A program made the translations under genes and the position numbers. Positions 1-7,915 of a stretch of 12,127 nt of DNA are shown here, one piece after another. This stretch comes from Planctomycetota bacterium. GTDB lineage: Bacteria; Planctomycetota; Phycisphaerae; WQYP01. Every line of letters begins with the position of its first letter. Position 1 is the stretch's first letter. The notes under the pieces are model-generated. The model was not told the DNA's origin. It saw only the letters and a list, made by a program, of their open reading frames with translations, and searched no databases. The stretch covers positions 1-12,127 of the forward strand of contig JAJZCU010000020.1 in the NCBI GenBank assembly GCA_021828935.1. Reading direction: 5' to 3'.

Positions 1-9
1 CCGCTATTA

Positions 10-1329
10 ATGCGAGGTTTGCGTAATTTTGTTCTTTTCTGTGTGCTTGTCGCCCTGTGTATCGCAGGATATTTCTGGTGGAAAAAGACTTCCGAAAAGA
101 CCCCTAACTTTATTTTGGCCCACATTCGCCGCGGGTCGGTCACGCAATCAGTGAGCGCCAGCGGCACGGTGGAACCACGGGATGTCATTGATGTTGGTGC
201 ACAGGTGGCCGGGCTCATTGATTCGTTCGGCATGGATGCCGACGACCATCGCATTGATTATGACTCCCCGGTGAACAAGGGCACCATTTTGGCCCACATT
301 GACGACCGCGTATACGTTTCCGACGTGGCTGCGGTGGCGGCGCAGGTGGCGCAAGCCAAAGCCAATGTGCAGTTGGCCGAAGCAACCTTGCAATCAGACC
401 GGGCCAAACTGGTGGATACCAAGCGGGATTGGGACCGGGCCAAGAAGATCGGCATTTCAGACGCTCTGGCGGCCACGCAATATGACTCTTACGAGGCGCT
501 CTACAACGAAGCGCTGGCGAACATGGCCGTCGGGCGGGCCACTGTGGCGCAGGCCCAGGCGGTGGTGGTGCAGGATCAAACGGCGCTGGCCCGGGCCAAA
601 ATTAATCTGGCCTATTGCACGATTGTGTCGCCGGTAAAAGGCATCGTGATAGATCGGCGGGTGAACATCGGACAAACCGTGGTGGCCAGTTTAAGCGCCC
701 CCAGTCTTTTCTTAATTGCCAAAGATTTAAAGCGGATCCAGGTATGGGCGTCGGTAAATGAGGCGGATATTGGACAAATCGCCCCGGGCCAGCGCGTTAC
801 GTTTCGCGTGGATGCCCGGCCCAACCATATTTTTCACGGCGTGGTGGGCAAGGTGCGGTTGAACGCCACCATGCAGCAGAATGTGGTGACCTACACCGTG
901 GTGGTGAACACCACGAACAACCGCGGGTTGTTGCTGCCCTATCTGACCGCGGCGCTGAAATTCCAGGTGGCCAAAAGAAACAACGTCATTTTGGCGCCCG
1001 ACGCGGCGCTGCGCTGGACCCCGGCGCTGGCGTACATTGCACCAAAATACCGTTCAGGTTTGAAGCCGTCGGGCGGCAGTTCGGGCGTTGCGATGGGCGG
1101 CACCACGCCGGCCCGGCGGCGGGGCACGGTGGTGCAAAAAGGCATTGTGTGGACCCCGGACGGAAAATATCTGCGGCCCGTGCAGGTGCGCGTGGGTCTA
1201 TCCAATGGCATGGTGGCGCAAGTCACCGGCGCGGGGGTGAAACCGGGCATGGCGGTGGTGGTGGGGCAGTCCATCACGGCGGCCAAGGTGTTGCGCAACC
1301 CGTTCCTGCCGCACGGTCATCGCAAGTAA
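10..1329 (+). CDS. Periplasmic adaptor (membrane fusion protein), MacA/HlyD-like, of a tripartite efflux pump
   Basis: This is a membrane-fusion protein that should bridge an inner-membrane MacB-type ABC transporter and an outer-membrane factor. Residues about 5-25 form one hydrophobic N-terminal anchor (FVLFCVLVALCIAGYFWW). A lipoyl/barrel-sandwich half follows (about 40-100), then a long alpha-helical hairpin rich in Ala, Gln and Lys (about 105-200), the return lipoyl strand (SPVKGIVIDRRVNIGQTV, about 210-227), a beta-barrel, and a membrane-proximal domain. A Gly/Ser/Arg-rich low-complexity insert sits near residues 350-375. The length is in the usual range for MacA-like adaptors. The start is the first ATG; there is no in-frame stop in the nine upstream bases and no Shine-Dalgarno can be seen, so the true start could lie outside the window. 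The next gene, an ABC ATPase, begins 37 bases downstream. The family call is firm; the substrate is unknown. Confidence 0.9.
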   Translation: MRGLRNFVLFCVLVALCIAGYFWWKKTSEKTPNFILAHIRRGSVTQSVSASGTVEPRDVIDVGAQVAGLIDSFGMDADDHRIDYDSPVNKGTILAHIDDRVYVSDVAAVAAQVAQAKANVQLAEATLQSDRAKLVDTKRDWDRAKKIGISDALAATQYDSYEALYNEALANMAVGRATVAQAQAVVVQDQTALARAKINLAYCTIVSPVKGIVIDRRVNIGQTVVASLSAPSLFLIAKDLKRIQVWASVNEADIGQIAPGQRVTFRVDARPNHIFHGVVGKVRLNATMQQNVVTYTVVVNTTNNRGLLLPYLTAALKFQVAKRNNVILAPDAALRWTPALAYIAPKYRSGLKPSGGSSGVAMGGTTPARRRGTVVQKGIVWTPDGKYLRPVQVRVGLSNGMVAQVTGAGVKPGMAVVVGQSITAAKVLRNPFLPHGHRK

Positions 1330-1366
1330 TAGGATGTTATCTTTTTTTAACCGCCAGGCATAGCGC

Positions 1367-2107
1367 ATGAAACCATTGATCGAATTAGTTGATATCCGGA
1401 AGACCTACTTTTTGGAAGCGCTGCAGGTGCCGGTGCTCAAGGGCATTACGCTGAACATAGTGCCGGGGGAACTGGTGGCGCTGATGGGCGCCAGCGGATC
1501 GGGCAAGACCACGCTGATGAATCTGCTGGGGTGCCTGGACCGGCCCACATCGGGGAAGTACGCGCTGGACGGCGAGGAAATTTCAGGCTTAAGTACGGAC
1601 CAGCGGGCGTTGGTGCGCAGCCGGAAAATCGGCTTTGTGTTTCAAAGCTTTAATTTGCTGCCGCGCACCAGCGCCTTGGAAAATGTGCTCATGCCCATGT
1701 CCTACAGCCCGGACCACCTGCCGGAAAAGCAGGCCCGCAAGCGCGCGGCGGAATTGCTGGACCTGGTGGGTTTAAGCGACCGCATGGACCATGAACCGTC
1801 GCAGCTTTCCGGCGGGCAGCAGCAGCGCGTGGCCATTGCGCGTTCATTGATAAACCGGCCCCCCATTCTGCTGGCCGATGAACCCACGGGCAATCTTGAT
1901 TCCCGCACCAGCCGGGAGATTCTGCAGATGTTCCAGCGGCTCAATGAAGAACAGCAATTAACCATTATTTTAGTCACGCATGACCGGCATGTGGCCGAGC
2001 ACTGCAAACGGGTCATTCGCGTGAAGGACGGGCTTATTGAAAGCGGCGCCTTCGGGACCGCGTCGGAGCCCCTGGCCATCGGCGCGCCCGGCGACGTGGC
2101 GGCGTGA
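1367..2107 (+). CDS. MacB/LolD-type ABC transporter ATP-binding protein
   Basis: This cytoplasmic ATPase is expected to power the permease encoded next. All canonical motifs are present: Walker A GASGSGKTT (41-49), Q-loop glutamine in FQSFNLLPRTSALENV (Q93), signature LSGGQQQRVAIARSL (147-161), Walker B ILLADEPTGNLD (167-178), and the H-loop histidine in VTHD (H205). LADEPTGNLD and the Q-loop region are characteristic of the MacB/LolD/FtsE branch (MJ0796-like). At 246 residues it is a stand-alone subunit, unlike E. coli MacB, where ATPase and permease are fused. A short Ala/Gly/Pro-rich tail follows the catalytic core. The weak ribosome site AGG lies at 1356-1358. It sits between the adaptor and permease genes in an apparent operon. 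Confidence 0.95.
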   Translation: MKPLIELVDIRKTYFLEALQVPVLKGITLNIVPGELVALMGASGSGKTTLMNLLGCLDRPTSGKYALDGEEISGLSTDQRALVRSRKIGFVFQSFNLLPRTSALENVLMPMSYSPDHLPEKQARKRAAELLDLVGLSDRMDHEPSQLSGGQQQRVAIARSLINRPPILLADEPTGNLDSRTSREILQMFQRLNEEQQLTIILVTHDRHVAEHCKRVIRVKDGLIESGAFGTASEPLAIGAPGDVAA

Positions 2108-2170
2108 CCAAACCGGCCGGCAGCCGCATGCCCCGGCGGCGGAAAAATTTTTTAGACTACAGGAATTCCC

Positions 2171-3535
2171 ATGCACGGCCTGTTAAAAACGGCGAAAACC
2201 AGCCTTCGGGCGCTCAAACGCAACACCATGCGCACCATGCTCACGGCGCTGGGCATTATCATCGGCATTGCGGCGGTCATTGCGCTGGCGCAAATCGGCA
2301 AGGGCTCCTCCAACGCCGTGCGCGAGCAGATCAAACGCATGGGCGCAAATAAATTAATGGTAAATCCTGGCGCGATCAACAACGGCGGAATAAGCCTGGG
2401 CTCCGGCACACGCATGAGTCTGACCTTTGCCGACGCCACAGCCATTGAACGCGACTGCCCCGATGTGCGCTGGGCTGCGCCAATTGTGCATGCCCACGGG
2501 CAGGTCATCCACGGGCAATACAACTGGCAGCCGAACCTAATCGACGGCACCACCAGCGCCTATCTGCACATTCGCAACTGGATGCCGCTGAAAGCAGGGC
2601 GCACCTTCACGCGGCAGGAGGTGCGTTCAGCGGCGGAAGTATGCATTTTGGGGCAGACGCTAATCCGGCATTTATTTCCCAGCGGCCACGCGCTGGGCAA
2701 AACCGTGCGGCTGGACAACGTATCGCTGCGGGTGATCGGCGTGCTGACCAGAAAAGGCGCCAACATGATGGGTTGGGATCAGGACGATATTCTCGTGGCG
2801 CCCTGGACCACCATTAAGTACCGCATTCCATCAGGCAAACCTGTCACCGCCGCCGCCAGCACGTTGGGCGGCGGCATTAATACCCTTAACCAGCTTTACC
2901 CCGAAACCAGCCTGGCGCTTTACACGACGCCCTCCGCCACAGAAACGGCGGATACGCCCGATCCAACTATTTTCATGCATGCCGATCTTATCATGTGTTC
3001 GGCGGTGTCCAGCAAACTTATTCCCGCGGCCATCCGCGAGATTGACGCCTTGCTGCGCCAGCGGCATCACTTAACGGCCGCCCAAGGCAACGACTTTACC
3101 GTGCGCCCGCTCACGGCGCTTTCCAACATGCTCACCACCACCACCAACCTCATGACGCACCTGCTGTTGGGGGTGGCGTTCATTTCGCTGGTGGTCGGCG
3201 GGGTGGGCATCATGAACATCATGCTGGTTTCAGTGACGGAACGCACCCGGGAAATTGGCCTGCGCATGGCTGTGGGCGCCCGCGGACGCGACATCCTGCA
3301 ACAATTTCTTATGGAATCCATCGTGTTGTGCCTGCTGGGCGGGGCGCTGGGCATTGCCTTGGGTCAGGGCGTGGCCACGTTCATGCGCGTCTTCCTGCAA
3401 TGGCCCACCGCGGTTTCGGTGCGGGCAATCATCGCGGCGGTGGCGGTATCGGCTGCGGTGGGCTTGGTGTTCGGTTATTATCCCGCGTGGAAGGCCTCGC
3501 GGCTGGACCCCATTGAGGCCCTGCGTTATGAATAA
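2171..3535 (+). CDS. MacB-type ABC transporter permease (FtsX superfamily)
   Basis: This is the inner-membrane permease of the efflux pump. An N-terminal cytosolic segment leads into TM1 (about 20-44, MLTALGIIIGIAAVIALAQ). A large periplasmic MacB core domain follows, then three C-terminal TM helices (about 328-350, 380-403, 415-440) with the family signature VGGVGIMNIMLVSVTERTRE, GLRMAVGARGRDI and the terminal AWKASRLDPIEALRYE. At 454 residues it is longer than the roughly 400 usual for stand-alone MacB permeases. The excess is largely a segment around residues 217-275, between VAPWTTIKYR and HADLIMCSAVSSK, where relatives normally have a short loop. The Shine-Dalgarno AGGA is at 2161-2164. 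The gene lies 63 bases after the ATPase gene and 93 before the outer-membrane factor gene. Transport polarity is inferred to be export from the neighbours. Confidence 0.93.
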   Translation: MHGLLKTAKTSLRALKRNTMRTMLTALGIIIGIAAVIALAQIGKGSSNAVREQIKRMGANKLMVNPGAINNGGISLGSGTRMSLTFADATAIERDCPDVRWAAPIVHAHGQVIHGQYNWQPNLIDGTTSAYLHIRNWMPLKAGRTFTRQEVRSAAEVCILGQTLIRHLFPSGHALGKTVRLDNVSLRVIGVLTRKGANMMGWDQDDILVAPWTTIKYRIPSGKPVTAAASTLGGGINTLNQLYPETSLALYTTPSATETADTPDPTIFMHADLIMCSAVSSKLIPAAIREIDALLRQRHHLTAAQGNDFTVRPLTALSNMLTTTTNLMTHLLLGVAFISLVVGGVGIMNIMLVSVTERTREIGLRMAVGARGRDILQQFLMESIVLCLLGGALGIALGQGVATFMRVFLQWPTAVSVRAIIAAVAVSAAVGLVFGYYPAWKASRLDPIEALRYE

Positions 3536-3628
3536 AGTTTTCTGCTAGGCGCGGGCTGCCGGGGCTTCCCGTGAACTGTCTTGCGCTAAGTGCCATGACC
3601 CGCTGAAGGGTGGCCCAAGGAATTTTAC

Positions 3629-5086
3629 ATGAAACAATCGTTCTTCCGCGGCCTGCGCCGTGCGGGCTTCGCGGCCACGGCAGTGGCTCTGTGCGGCTTG
3701 GGTGGCTGCATGGTGGGCCCGCACTATCATGCGCCCGTCACGCGCATGCCCGGCGCATTTCCGGTGCGCGGCCGCCCCACCGCTTCGGGCCACGGCAAAA
3801 CACTGCCCGGGCGGATTAGTTCGGTCACCACCGGGGCGGCGCATTTGGCGCGCTGGTGGAAGAGCTTCCACGACCCGGAACTGGACTCGTTAATCCGCCG
3901 GGCGGTTCGCGCGAATTTAAGCGTGCGCATTGCCGCTTCGCGCATCCGCCAGGAACTTGCCATCCGCGGCATCACCGCCGCCGACTTGGGGCCGTTTGTC
4001 AATGCGTCCGGGGCTTATTCGCGCAGTCAATTCGCCGGCAGCAGCCGCCAAAACAATTCTTATCAATCGGGCCTGAACGGCACATGGATACTGGATGTTT
4101 TTGGCGGGGTGCGCCGCAGCGTGCAGGCGGCGACGGACAACGTTGAGGCCACCGTGGAAGATCGGCGCTTCACCCTGATCACCGTGATGGCCCAGGTGGC
4201 TTCTGACTACATTTTGCTGCGCAGTGCGCAGCAACAGATCGCCGTGTTGCGGCAAAATCTGGCAGCGCAACGCAACACCGTCGCCCTGACTGAACGCCTG
4301 TTCCATGGCGGGTTTTCCGCGGCTCTTAACGTCGCCAACGCCCGCGCTCAGGAGGCCTCCACGGAAAGCCAGTTGCCGGTCCTGCGCGTTCAAGAGCAGC
4401 AGGATATTTATGCATTAAGTGTTTTGCTGGACCGGCAGCCCACCGCGCTGGTGAAGGAATTAACGCCGGTAAAACTTATTCCCGCGGTGCCCCCCACGGT
4501 GCCCATCGGCCTGCCGGCACAGTTGCTGCGCCGCCGACCGGACATCCGCGCCAGCGAGCGCCAACTGGCGGCCGCCAACGCGGAAATCGGCGTGGCTGTG
4601 GCCAGCTTGTACCCCAGATTTGTGATTAATGGAAACGTGGGCTACTCCGCCGCCGACGCCGCAAAATGGTTTGATATTAACAGCGTCAGTTGGGGCATCG
4701 GCCCGAACGTGAATTGGGCCATTTTTAATTCCGGGCAGATTCATTCGGAAATCCGGCAGGACCAGGAGCTGCGATACCAGGCCTATCTTACTTACAAACA
4801 AACGGTTTTAACGGCGCTGGAGGAGGTGGACAACGCCCTGGTGGCCTATCGCCAGGAACAGGCCCATCGGCGGCTGCTGGAAATTGCCGTGGTGCAAAAC
4901 CAAAAAGCCCTGAAAATTTCCAACGTCCTGTACAGCAATGGTTTGACCACCTTCCTGAACGTGCTGCAGGCGCAAGGCGCGCTGTACGCCACACAAAGCG
5001 CCCTGGTGCAAAGCAACGCCACGCTGGCCACGGACTTGATCGCCCTCTACGAATCATTAGGCGGCGGCTGGCAGGTTTCAAGGTGA
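3629..5086 (+). CDS. NodT-family (TolC-like) outer-membrane efflux lipoprotein
   Basis: This is the outer-membrane channel component of the pump. The N-terminus is a lipoprotein signal: basic MKQSFFRGLRR, a short hydrophobic stretch, then lipobox LGGC with C27 as predicted lipid attachment. The following CMVGPHYHAP matches the C-x-V-G-P-x-Y-x-x-P pattern of the NodT group. Two OEP repeats follow, with W-W-x-x-F-x-D-P-E-L-D-S-L-I near residue 74, and the second repeat begins with the typical LLRRRPDIRASERQLAAANA near residue 300 and contains a long coiled-coil helix. The 485-residue length is normal. The start is supported by AAGGA at 3617-3621, seven bases upstream. It completes the adaptor-ATPase-permease-channel operon. 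Its TGA stop lies one base from the stop codon of the opposing gene. The substrate cannot be read from the sequence. Confidence 0.93.
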   Translation: MKQSFFRGLRRAGFAATAVALCGLGGCMVGPHYHAPVTRMPGAFPVRGRPTASGHGKTLPGRISSVTTGAAHLARWWKSFHDPELDSLIRRAVRANLSVRIAASRIRQELAIRGITAADLGPFVNASGAYSRSQFAGSSRQNNSYQSGLNGTWILDVFGGVRRSVQAATDNVEATVEDRRFTLITVMAQVASDYILLRSAQQQIAVLRQNLAAQRNTVALTERLFHGGFSAALNVANARAQEASTESQLPVLRVQEQQDIYALSVLLDRQPTALVKELTPVKLIPAVPPTVPIGLPAQLLRRRPDIRASERQLAAANAEIGVAVASLYPRFVINGNVGYSAADAAKWFDINSVSWGIGPNVNWAIFNSGQIHSEIRQDQELRYQAYLTYKQTVLTALEEVDNALVAYRQEQAHRRLLEIAVVQNQKALKISNVLYSNGLTTFLNVLQAQGALYATQSALVQSNATLATDLIALYESLGGGWQVSR

Positions 5087-5087
5087 A

Positions 5088-6149
5088 TCATTTAGTGGTG
5101 TTATTGCGTCGCCATGCGTTGGGTATCTGAACCTTGTACGCCACAATCCGCGCAGCACGTTGACCGCGCTTCGGTTCCGCGAGATAAAGCAAGCCCTTCC
5201 GGGGCCGAAAGAGGCACGTACGGGCGCCCGGCGCTGTAGGCACGCGGGCAACGGGCGTCGCCCCATCGTTTTTGTTCTCGCGGAAAATTTCCACGGCCCC
5301 GTGCCCGCACGCGGCAATCACGCAACCAGATTGCTTATCAAAAACCATATCGTCCACCACGCCGGCCAATGGCAATATTTTAATCGCGTGGCCTGTCTTT
5401 GCATTCAGCACAACCATCCGGTCGGGCGAACGGCATCCAATAAACAGGCGCTGCGTTGCCGGGTCATAGGCCAGGGCGAAGTTTCCGCCAATGCCATCGG
5501 GGAGCGTCCATTTGGCGACCGCCTTGCGCCGTCGAATACTTAGCTTTTCAACTTCGCTTGCCTCCTGTGCATTCACGAAGATGTGCTTGCCCCGGGCGCC
5601 CAGGCTGTAGGCCTCTGGATGAACGTTCACCGGGATGTTCCAAACCGTATGAAATGTGCGGGGGTTAACGGCCGCAATGGCGCCAGCGCTGTCCCCGTGC
5701 GCCACCAGCGCCAAGCCGGTGGATTTTTGATAACGCATGTTGTCCGCATCGCTGCCGAGGCGCAGCGTGTGCAACAGCCGGAAGTGGCGGAGGCTGTAAA
5801 ATCGCACCGCGCCGTCGCCTTCAGTGGAAACCAGAAGTTTGTGGCCGGCGACCAGCGTGTTCTGCGGATGGGGCAAACCAGCGATGCGGTGGACCACGCG
5901 GCCGGTGCGCAGGCTTACGATGTCGACAGCATTATTATCAAATTCGGCCACGTAAAGCCGCCGGGCGCGGGGGCCGATGGCAAGATGGTCAATGCGGCCG
6001 CGCACATGGGGCAACAAGATAGTGCGCTGGAGCAGCAGTGCCGTGGGATGCAGGGGCCGCACCGCCTGGCTGCGGCAACCTGCGGCAAACGCCAGGGGCA
6101 CGGCGAGAGCTGGGATGATCAGCAACCGACGAGGCAAGGAAACACGCAT
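5088..6149 (-). CDS. YncE/YVTN-like beta-propeller lipoprotein
   Basis: This is a predicted exported, lipid-anchored beta-propeller. The signal is MRVSLPRRLL followed by a hydrophobic core ending AFAAGC, giving C25 as the likely acylated cysteine; the -3 residue is Ala rather than Leu, so the lipobox is slightly unusual. The mature part shows repeated propeller-blade patterns of the type small-L-Y-V-A-x-x-x-x-N-x-V-x-I-V-x-L-x-T-G-x-V, for example at RRLYVAEFDNNAVDIVSLRT, KLLVSTEGDGAVRFYSL, QRLFIGCRSPDRMVVLNAKT and CVIAACGHGAVEIF. The start has an excellent Shine-Dalgarno (GAGGAG, five bases upstream). It follows the DUF2148 gene by 41 bases and is the last gene of the minus-strand cluster. 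Such proteins are binding or scaffold modules; no catalytic residues are recognisable and the ligand is unknown. Confidence 0.8.
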   Translation of the reverse strand: MRVSLPRRLLIIPALAVPLAFAAGCRSQAVRPLHPTALLLQRTILLPHVRGRIDHLAIGPRARRLYVAEFDNNAVDIVSLRTGRVVHRIAGLPHPQNTLVAGHKLLVSTEGDGAVRFYSLRHFRLLHTLRLGSDADNMRYQKSTGLALVAHGDSAGAIAAVNPRTFHTVWNIPVNVHPEAYSLGARGKHIFVNAQEASEVEKLSIRRRKAVAKWTLPDGIGGNFALAYDPATQRLFIGCRSPDRMVVLNAKTGHAIKILPLAGVVDDMVFDKQSGCVIAACGHGAVEIFRENKNDGATPVARVPTAPGARTCLFRPRKGLLYLAEPKRGQRAARIVAYKVQIPNAWRRNNTTK

Positions 6150-6190
6150 GGCAACTCCTCATGGTACGGATTACCGTTGGCGCCGTGGCT

Positions 6191-6841
6191 TTAGGCCACT
6201 GGCGGGTTGGTTTGATGGGGCGGCACGGCGCCGGCTGCGGCAACGGCCGGCATTTTCCGATCAAAGAAAATGTTTTTACTGCTGACGCTTAAAGCCAGGG
6301 CCACCGCCAGGTCCGCTTCGATAATCTTCAGATGGCGGGCCGCCGCTGCGATGCGCGTCTGGCAGCGGCAGTCAATGTTGTGCATGCCGGCGACTTTCGC
6401 GGCTGAACCCACGGCCACGCCCAGATCAATGCAGCGTATCTGGCAGATGGGGCCCGGGAATTCCCAATCGTCGGACGCCGTTTGCACGCGCTGTCTGGCC
6501 GCCTGGCGCGAGAATTCTTCACAAGTTGCGTAACCGCAAGCGCCACAGTCGTACTGGGGCGGATACCACCGGGCCAATCCAATAAATAAAACCCCGTCAA
6601 TCTTTTCCGCCGTCGCGGCGTCGCGCAGCCAGATGGGGTCGGCCAGGCGCTCGCCGCGGGCGCGCAGCCACTGGGCCAGGCGATCCAATGTTGGGCCGTC
6701 GTCCACAAACACCGTTTCCATGAACGGCTTGGCGCCCTTGCTAAACAACTGGCCGCCACTTTTGGGCGCCGTCATGGCCGCCACCGCACACAGCCCGGCC
6801 ACCTGCCGGACCGCGTTTTGAATCATTTCCTGTTGTTGCAT
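6191..6841 (-). CDS. DUF2148 domain protein with Fe-S-type cysteine cluster
   Basis: The protein (216 residues) matches the DUF2148 family, a poorly characterised group often annotated as ferredoxin domain-containing. Visible hallmarks are YDCGACGYATCEEF (C99, C102, C107), GPICQIRCIDLGVAVGSAAK (C133, C137), MHNID near 153-157 and the C-terminal LSVSSKNIFFDR. The C-x2-C-x4-C plus C133 arrangement suggests a [4Fe-4S] cluster. Unusually, the region after HNID reads CRC (C158, C160), where I recall relatives having Asn-Arg-Ile. The start is the ATG at 6841 because the family-like sequence begins there and GGGAGA lies about eight bases upstream. An in-frame start at 7036 would overlap the upstream propeller gene and adds a sequence without recognisable features. 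The last 20 residues are an Ala/Pro-rich tail. It is probably cytosolic and of redox or metal-related function, which is inference. Confidence 0.85.
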   Translation of the reverse strand: MQQQEMIQNAVRQVAGLCAVAAMTAPKSGGQLFSKGAKPFMETVFVDDGPTLDRLAQWLRARGERLADPIWLRDAATAEKIDGVLFIGLARWYPPQYDCGACGYATCEEFSRQAARQRVQTASDDWEFPGPICQIRCIDLGVAVGSAAKVAGMHNIDCRCQTRIAAAARHLKIIEADLAVALALSVSSKNIFFDRKMPAVAAAGAVPPHQTNPPVA

Positions 6842-6892
6842 GGGGTTCTCCCGTTTCTGGGAACAAACGCCGGTTTTGTCTCTTTTGTTGCT

Positions 6893-6918
6893 AAAAAACC
6901 GATCGTCCGGGCGATCAA
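6893..6918 (-). terminator. Possible intrinsic terminator or attenuator inside the minus-strand cluster
   Basis: Read on the minus strand, GATCG-CCCGGA-CGATC forms a 5-bp stem (extendable by two T-G wobbles) with a 6-base loop, followed by GG and six T residues (6893-6898). The TGA stop codon of the propeller gene at 6915-6917 lies within the stem base. The stem is short, so partial termination reducing expression of the two downstream genes is more likely than a full stop. No convincing promoter was seen between it and the DUF2148 start at 6841. Confidence 0.5.
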
Positions 6919-7853
6919 GCGGCGTCGTCGCGATATACCGCGGCCACGCAAGACTGCGGCAGAAACACGATAACTTCCGACGCTTCTTCGTACACGGCCA
7001 GCGTATGGGCGCCGGGTTCTGTAGATACGCTGCCAATAAGCTGGCAAGTGTTGGCGTCCACTATGTCCACCGCGCCGGGATCGCCGCAGGCCACGTACAA
7101 ATGGTTGTTACGGCGGTTCAACATGATCACGTCGGGCGCGCCGGAAAGTGCGCAGCGGCTTAACAGCTTTCCCGTTTGTGCATCCAGGGCCAGCAATGAC
7201 CCATCATCACAGGCACAAAACACGCGACCGGTTTTGTGGTCAATTTCCAGCCCGTGCGGGCCGGCGGCCGGAATTTCAATGGGGCTTAAAATGGCGCGCC
7301 CCAGCGGGTCCACGCGCATGATCTGCGGCGGATCGGCGATATTAATTAAAAATTGTTTTTCAGCCGCATGGTAAACCGCCCAGCGCGTCCGGCCCGGCGC
7401 CGGCAGCGTTGCTTCCACAACGCCCCGGCTGACATCCACCAGGCAAACTGTCTGTGAACCGGGTTTATCCGCTGCGCCCACATGTGCCACGAGAAGCTGT
7501 GCCCCGGCGTCATCGACCGCCATGCCGTTGGGAAACAGGCCCGTGCGCACGCGCCACATTTCACGGCCCGGCGCCGGCGAAAACATTGATATTGTGCCTT
7601 CGGCCCGGTTCGATGAAAACATCGCGGCGCTTTGGGCGGCGGTGCGGCGGCAGAATAAAACGCCCGCCACGCCCGGCAGACGCGGGATGGATTTCCGCAC
7701 CGTGCGTTGCCGCAGGTCCACCATGTCAACAGTATTGTTGGCCGTATGCGCCACGCACAGCAGGGCGCCGGGACCATGCACATCGCCGTGATCAAAGCCC
7801 CCCGGGCCTTCATGCGGCGGCAGTTCGATTTTCGCGACCAGATTTAATAGCAT
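6915..7853 (-). CDS. Cytosolic YncE-like beta-propeller protein
   Basis: This 312-residue protein is built of YVTN/NHL-like blades and has no signal peptide, so it probably stays in the cytosol. The N-terminus LVAKIELPPHEGPGGFDHGD followed by VAHTANNTVDMVDL is typical of one YncE-like subgroup. Further blades include LLVAHVGAAD...VCLVDVSRG, RVFCACDDGSLLALDAQTGK and HLYVACGDPGAVDIVDANT. The C-terminal GAHTLAVYEEASEVIVFLP closes the propeller. I chose the ATG at 7853 because family similarity starts right after it; the upstream in-frame codons (to 7949) overlap the preceding gene and encode no recognisable sequence. The ribosome site is weak (GGAAAA). A 62-base gap separates it from the upstream ChrB-like gene. 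It is a distant paralogue of the lipoprotein two genes downstream. Its binding partner is unknown. Confidence 0.82.
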   Translation of the reverse strand: MLLNLVAKIELPPHEGPGGFDHGDVHGPGALLCVAHTANNTVDMVDLRQRTVRKSIPRLPGVAGVLFCRRTAAQSAAMFSSNRAEGTISMFSPAPGREMWRVRTGLFPNGMAVDDAGAQLLVAHVGAADKPGSQTVCLVDVSRGVVEATLPAPGRTRWAVYHAAEKQFLINIADPPQIMRVDPLGRAILSPIEIPAAGPHGLEIDHKTGRVFCACDDGSLLALDAQTGKLLSRCALSGAPDVIMLNRRNNHLYVACGDPGAVDIVDANTCQLIGSVSTEPGAHTLAVYEEASEVIVFLPQSCVAAVYRDDAA

Positions 7854-7915
7854 AATATGTTTTTCCGATCGTACAATGCAGCCAGAGATCCACACCGTGC
7901 GCCGTAATGTGGGCG

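Noticed and set aside
3917..4393. Minus-strand open frame inside the NodT-family gene
   Set aside because: It is a shadow of a well-supported outer-membrane factor and has no recognisable motif.
5583..6194. Long plus-strand open frame opposite the propeller lipoprotein
   Set aside because: It is antisense to a gene with a signal peptide, lipobox and propeller repeats, with no domain of its own; an effect of GC-rich codon bias.
6842..7036. N-terminal extension of the DUF2148 protein to an ATG at 7036
   Set aside because: It overlaps the upstream propeller gene and crosses the terminator-like hairpin. The family sequence and a good ribosome site begin at 6841.
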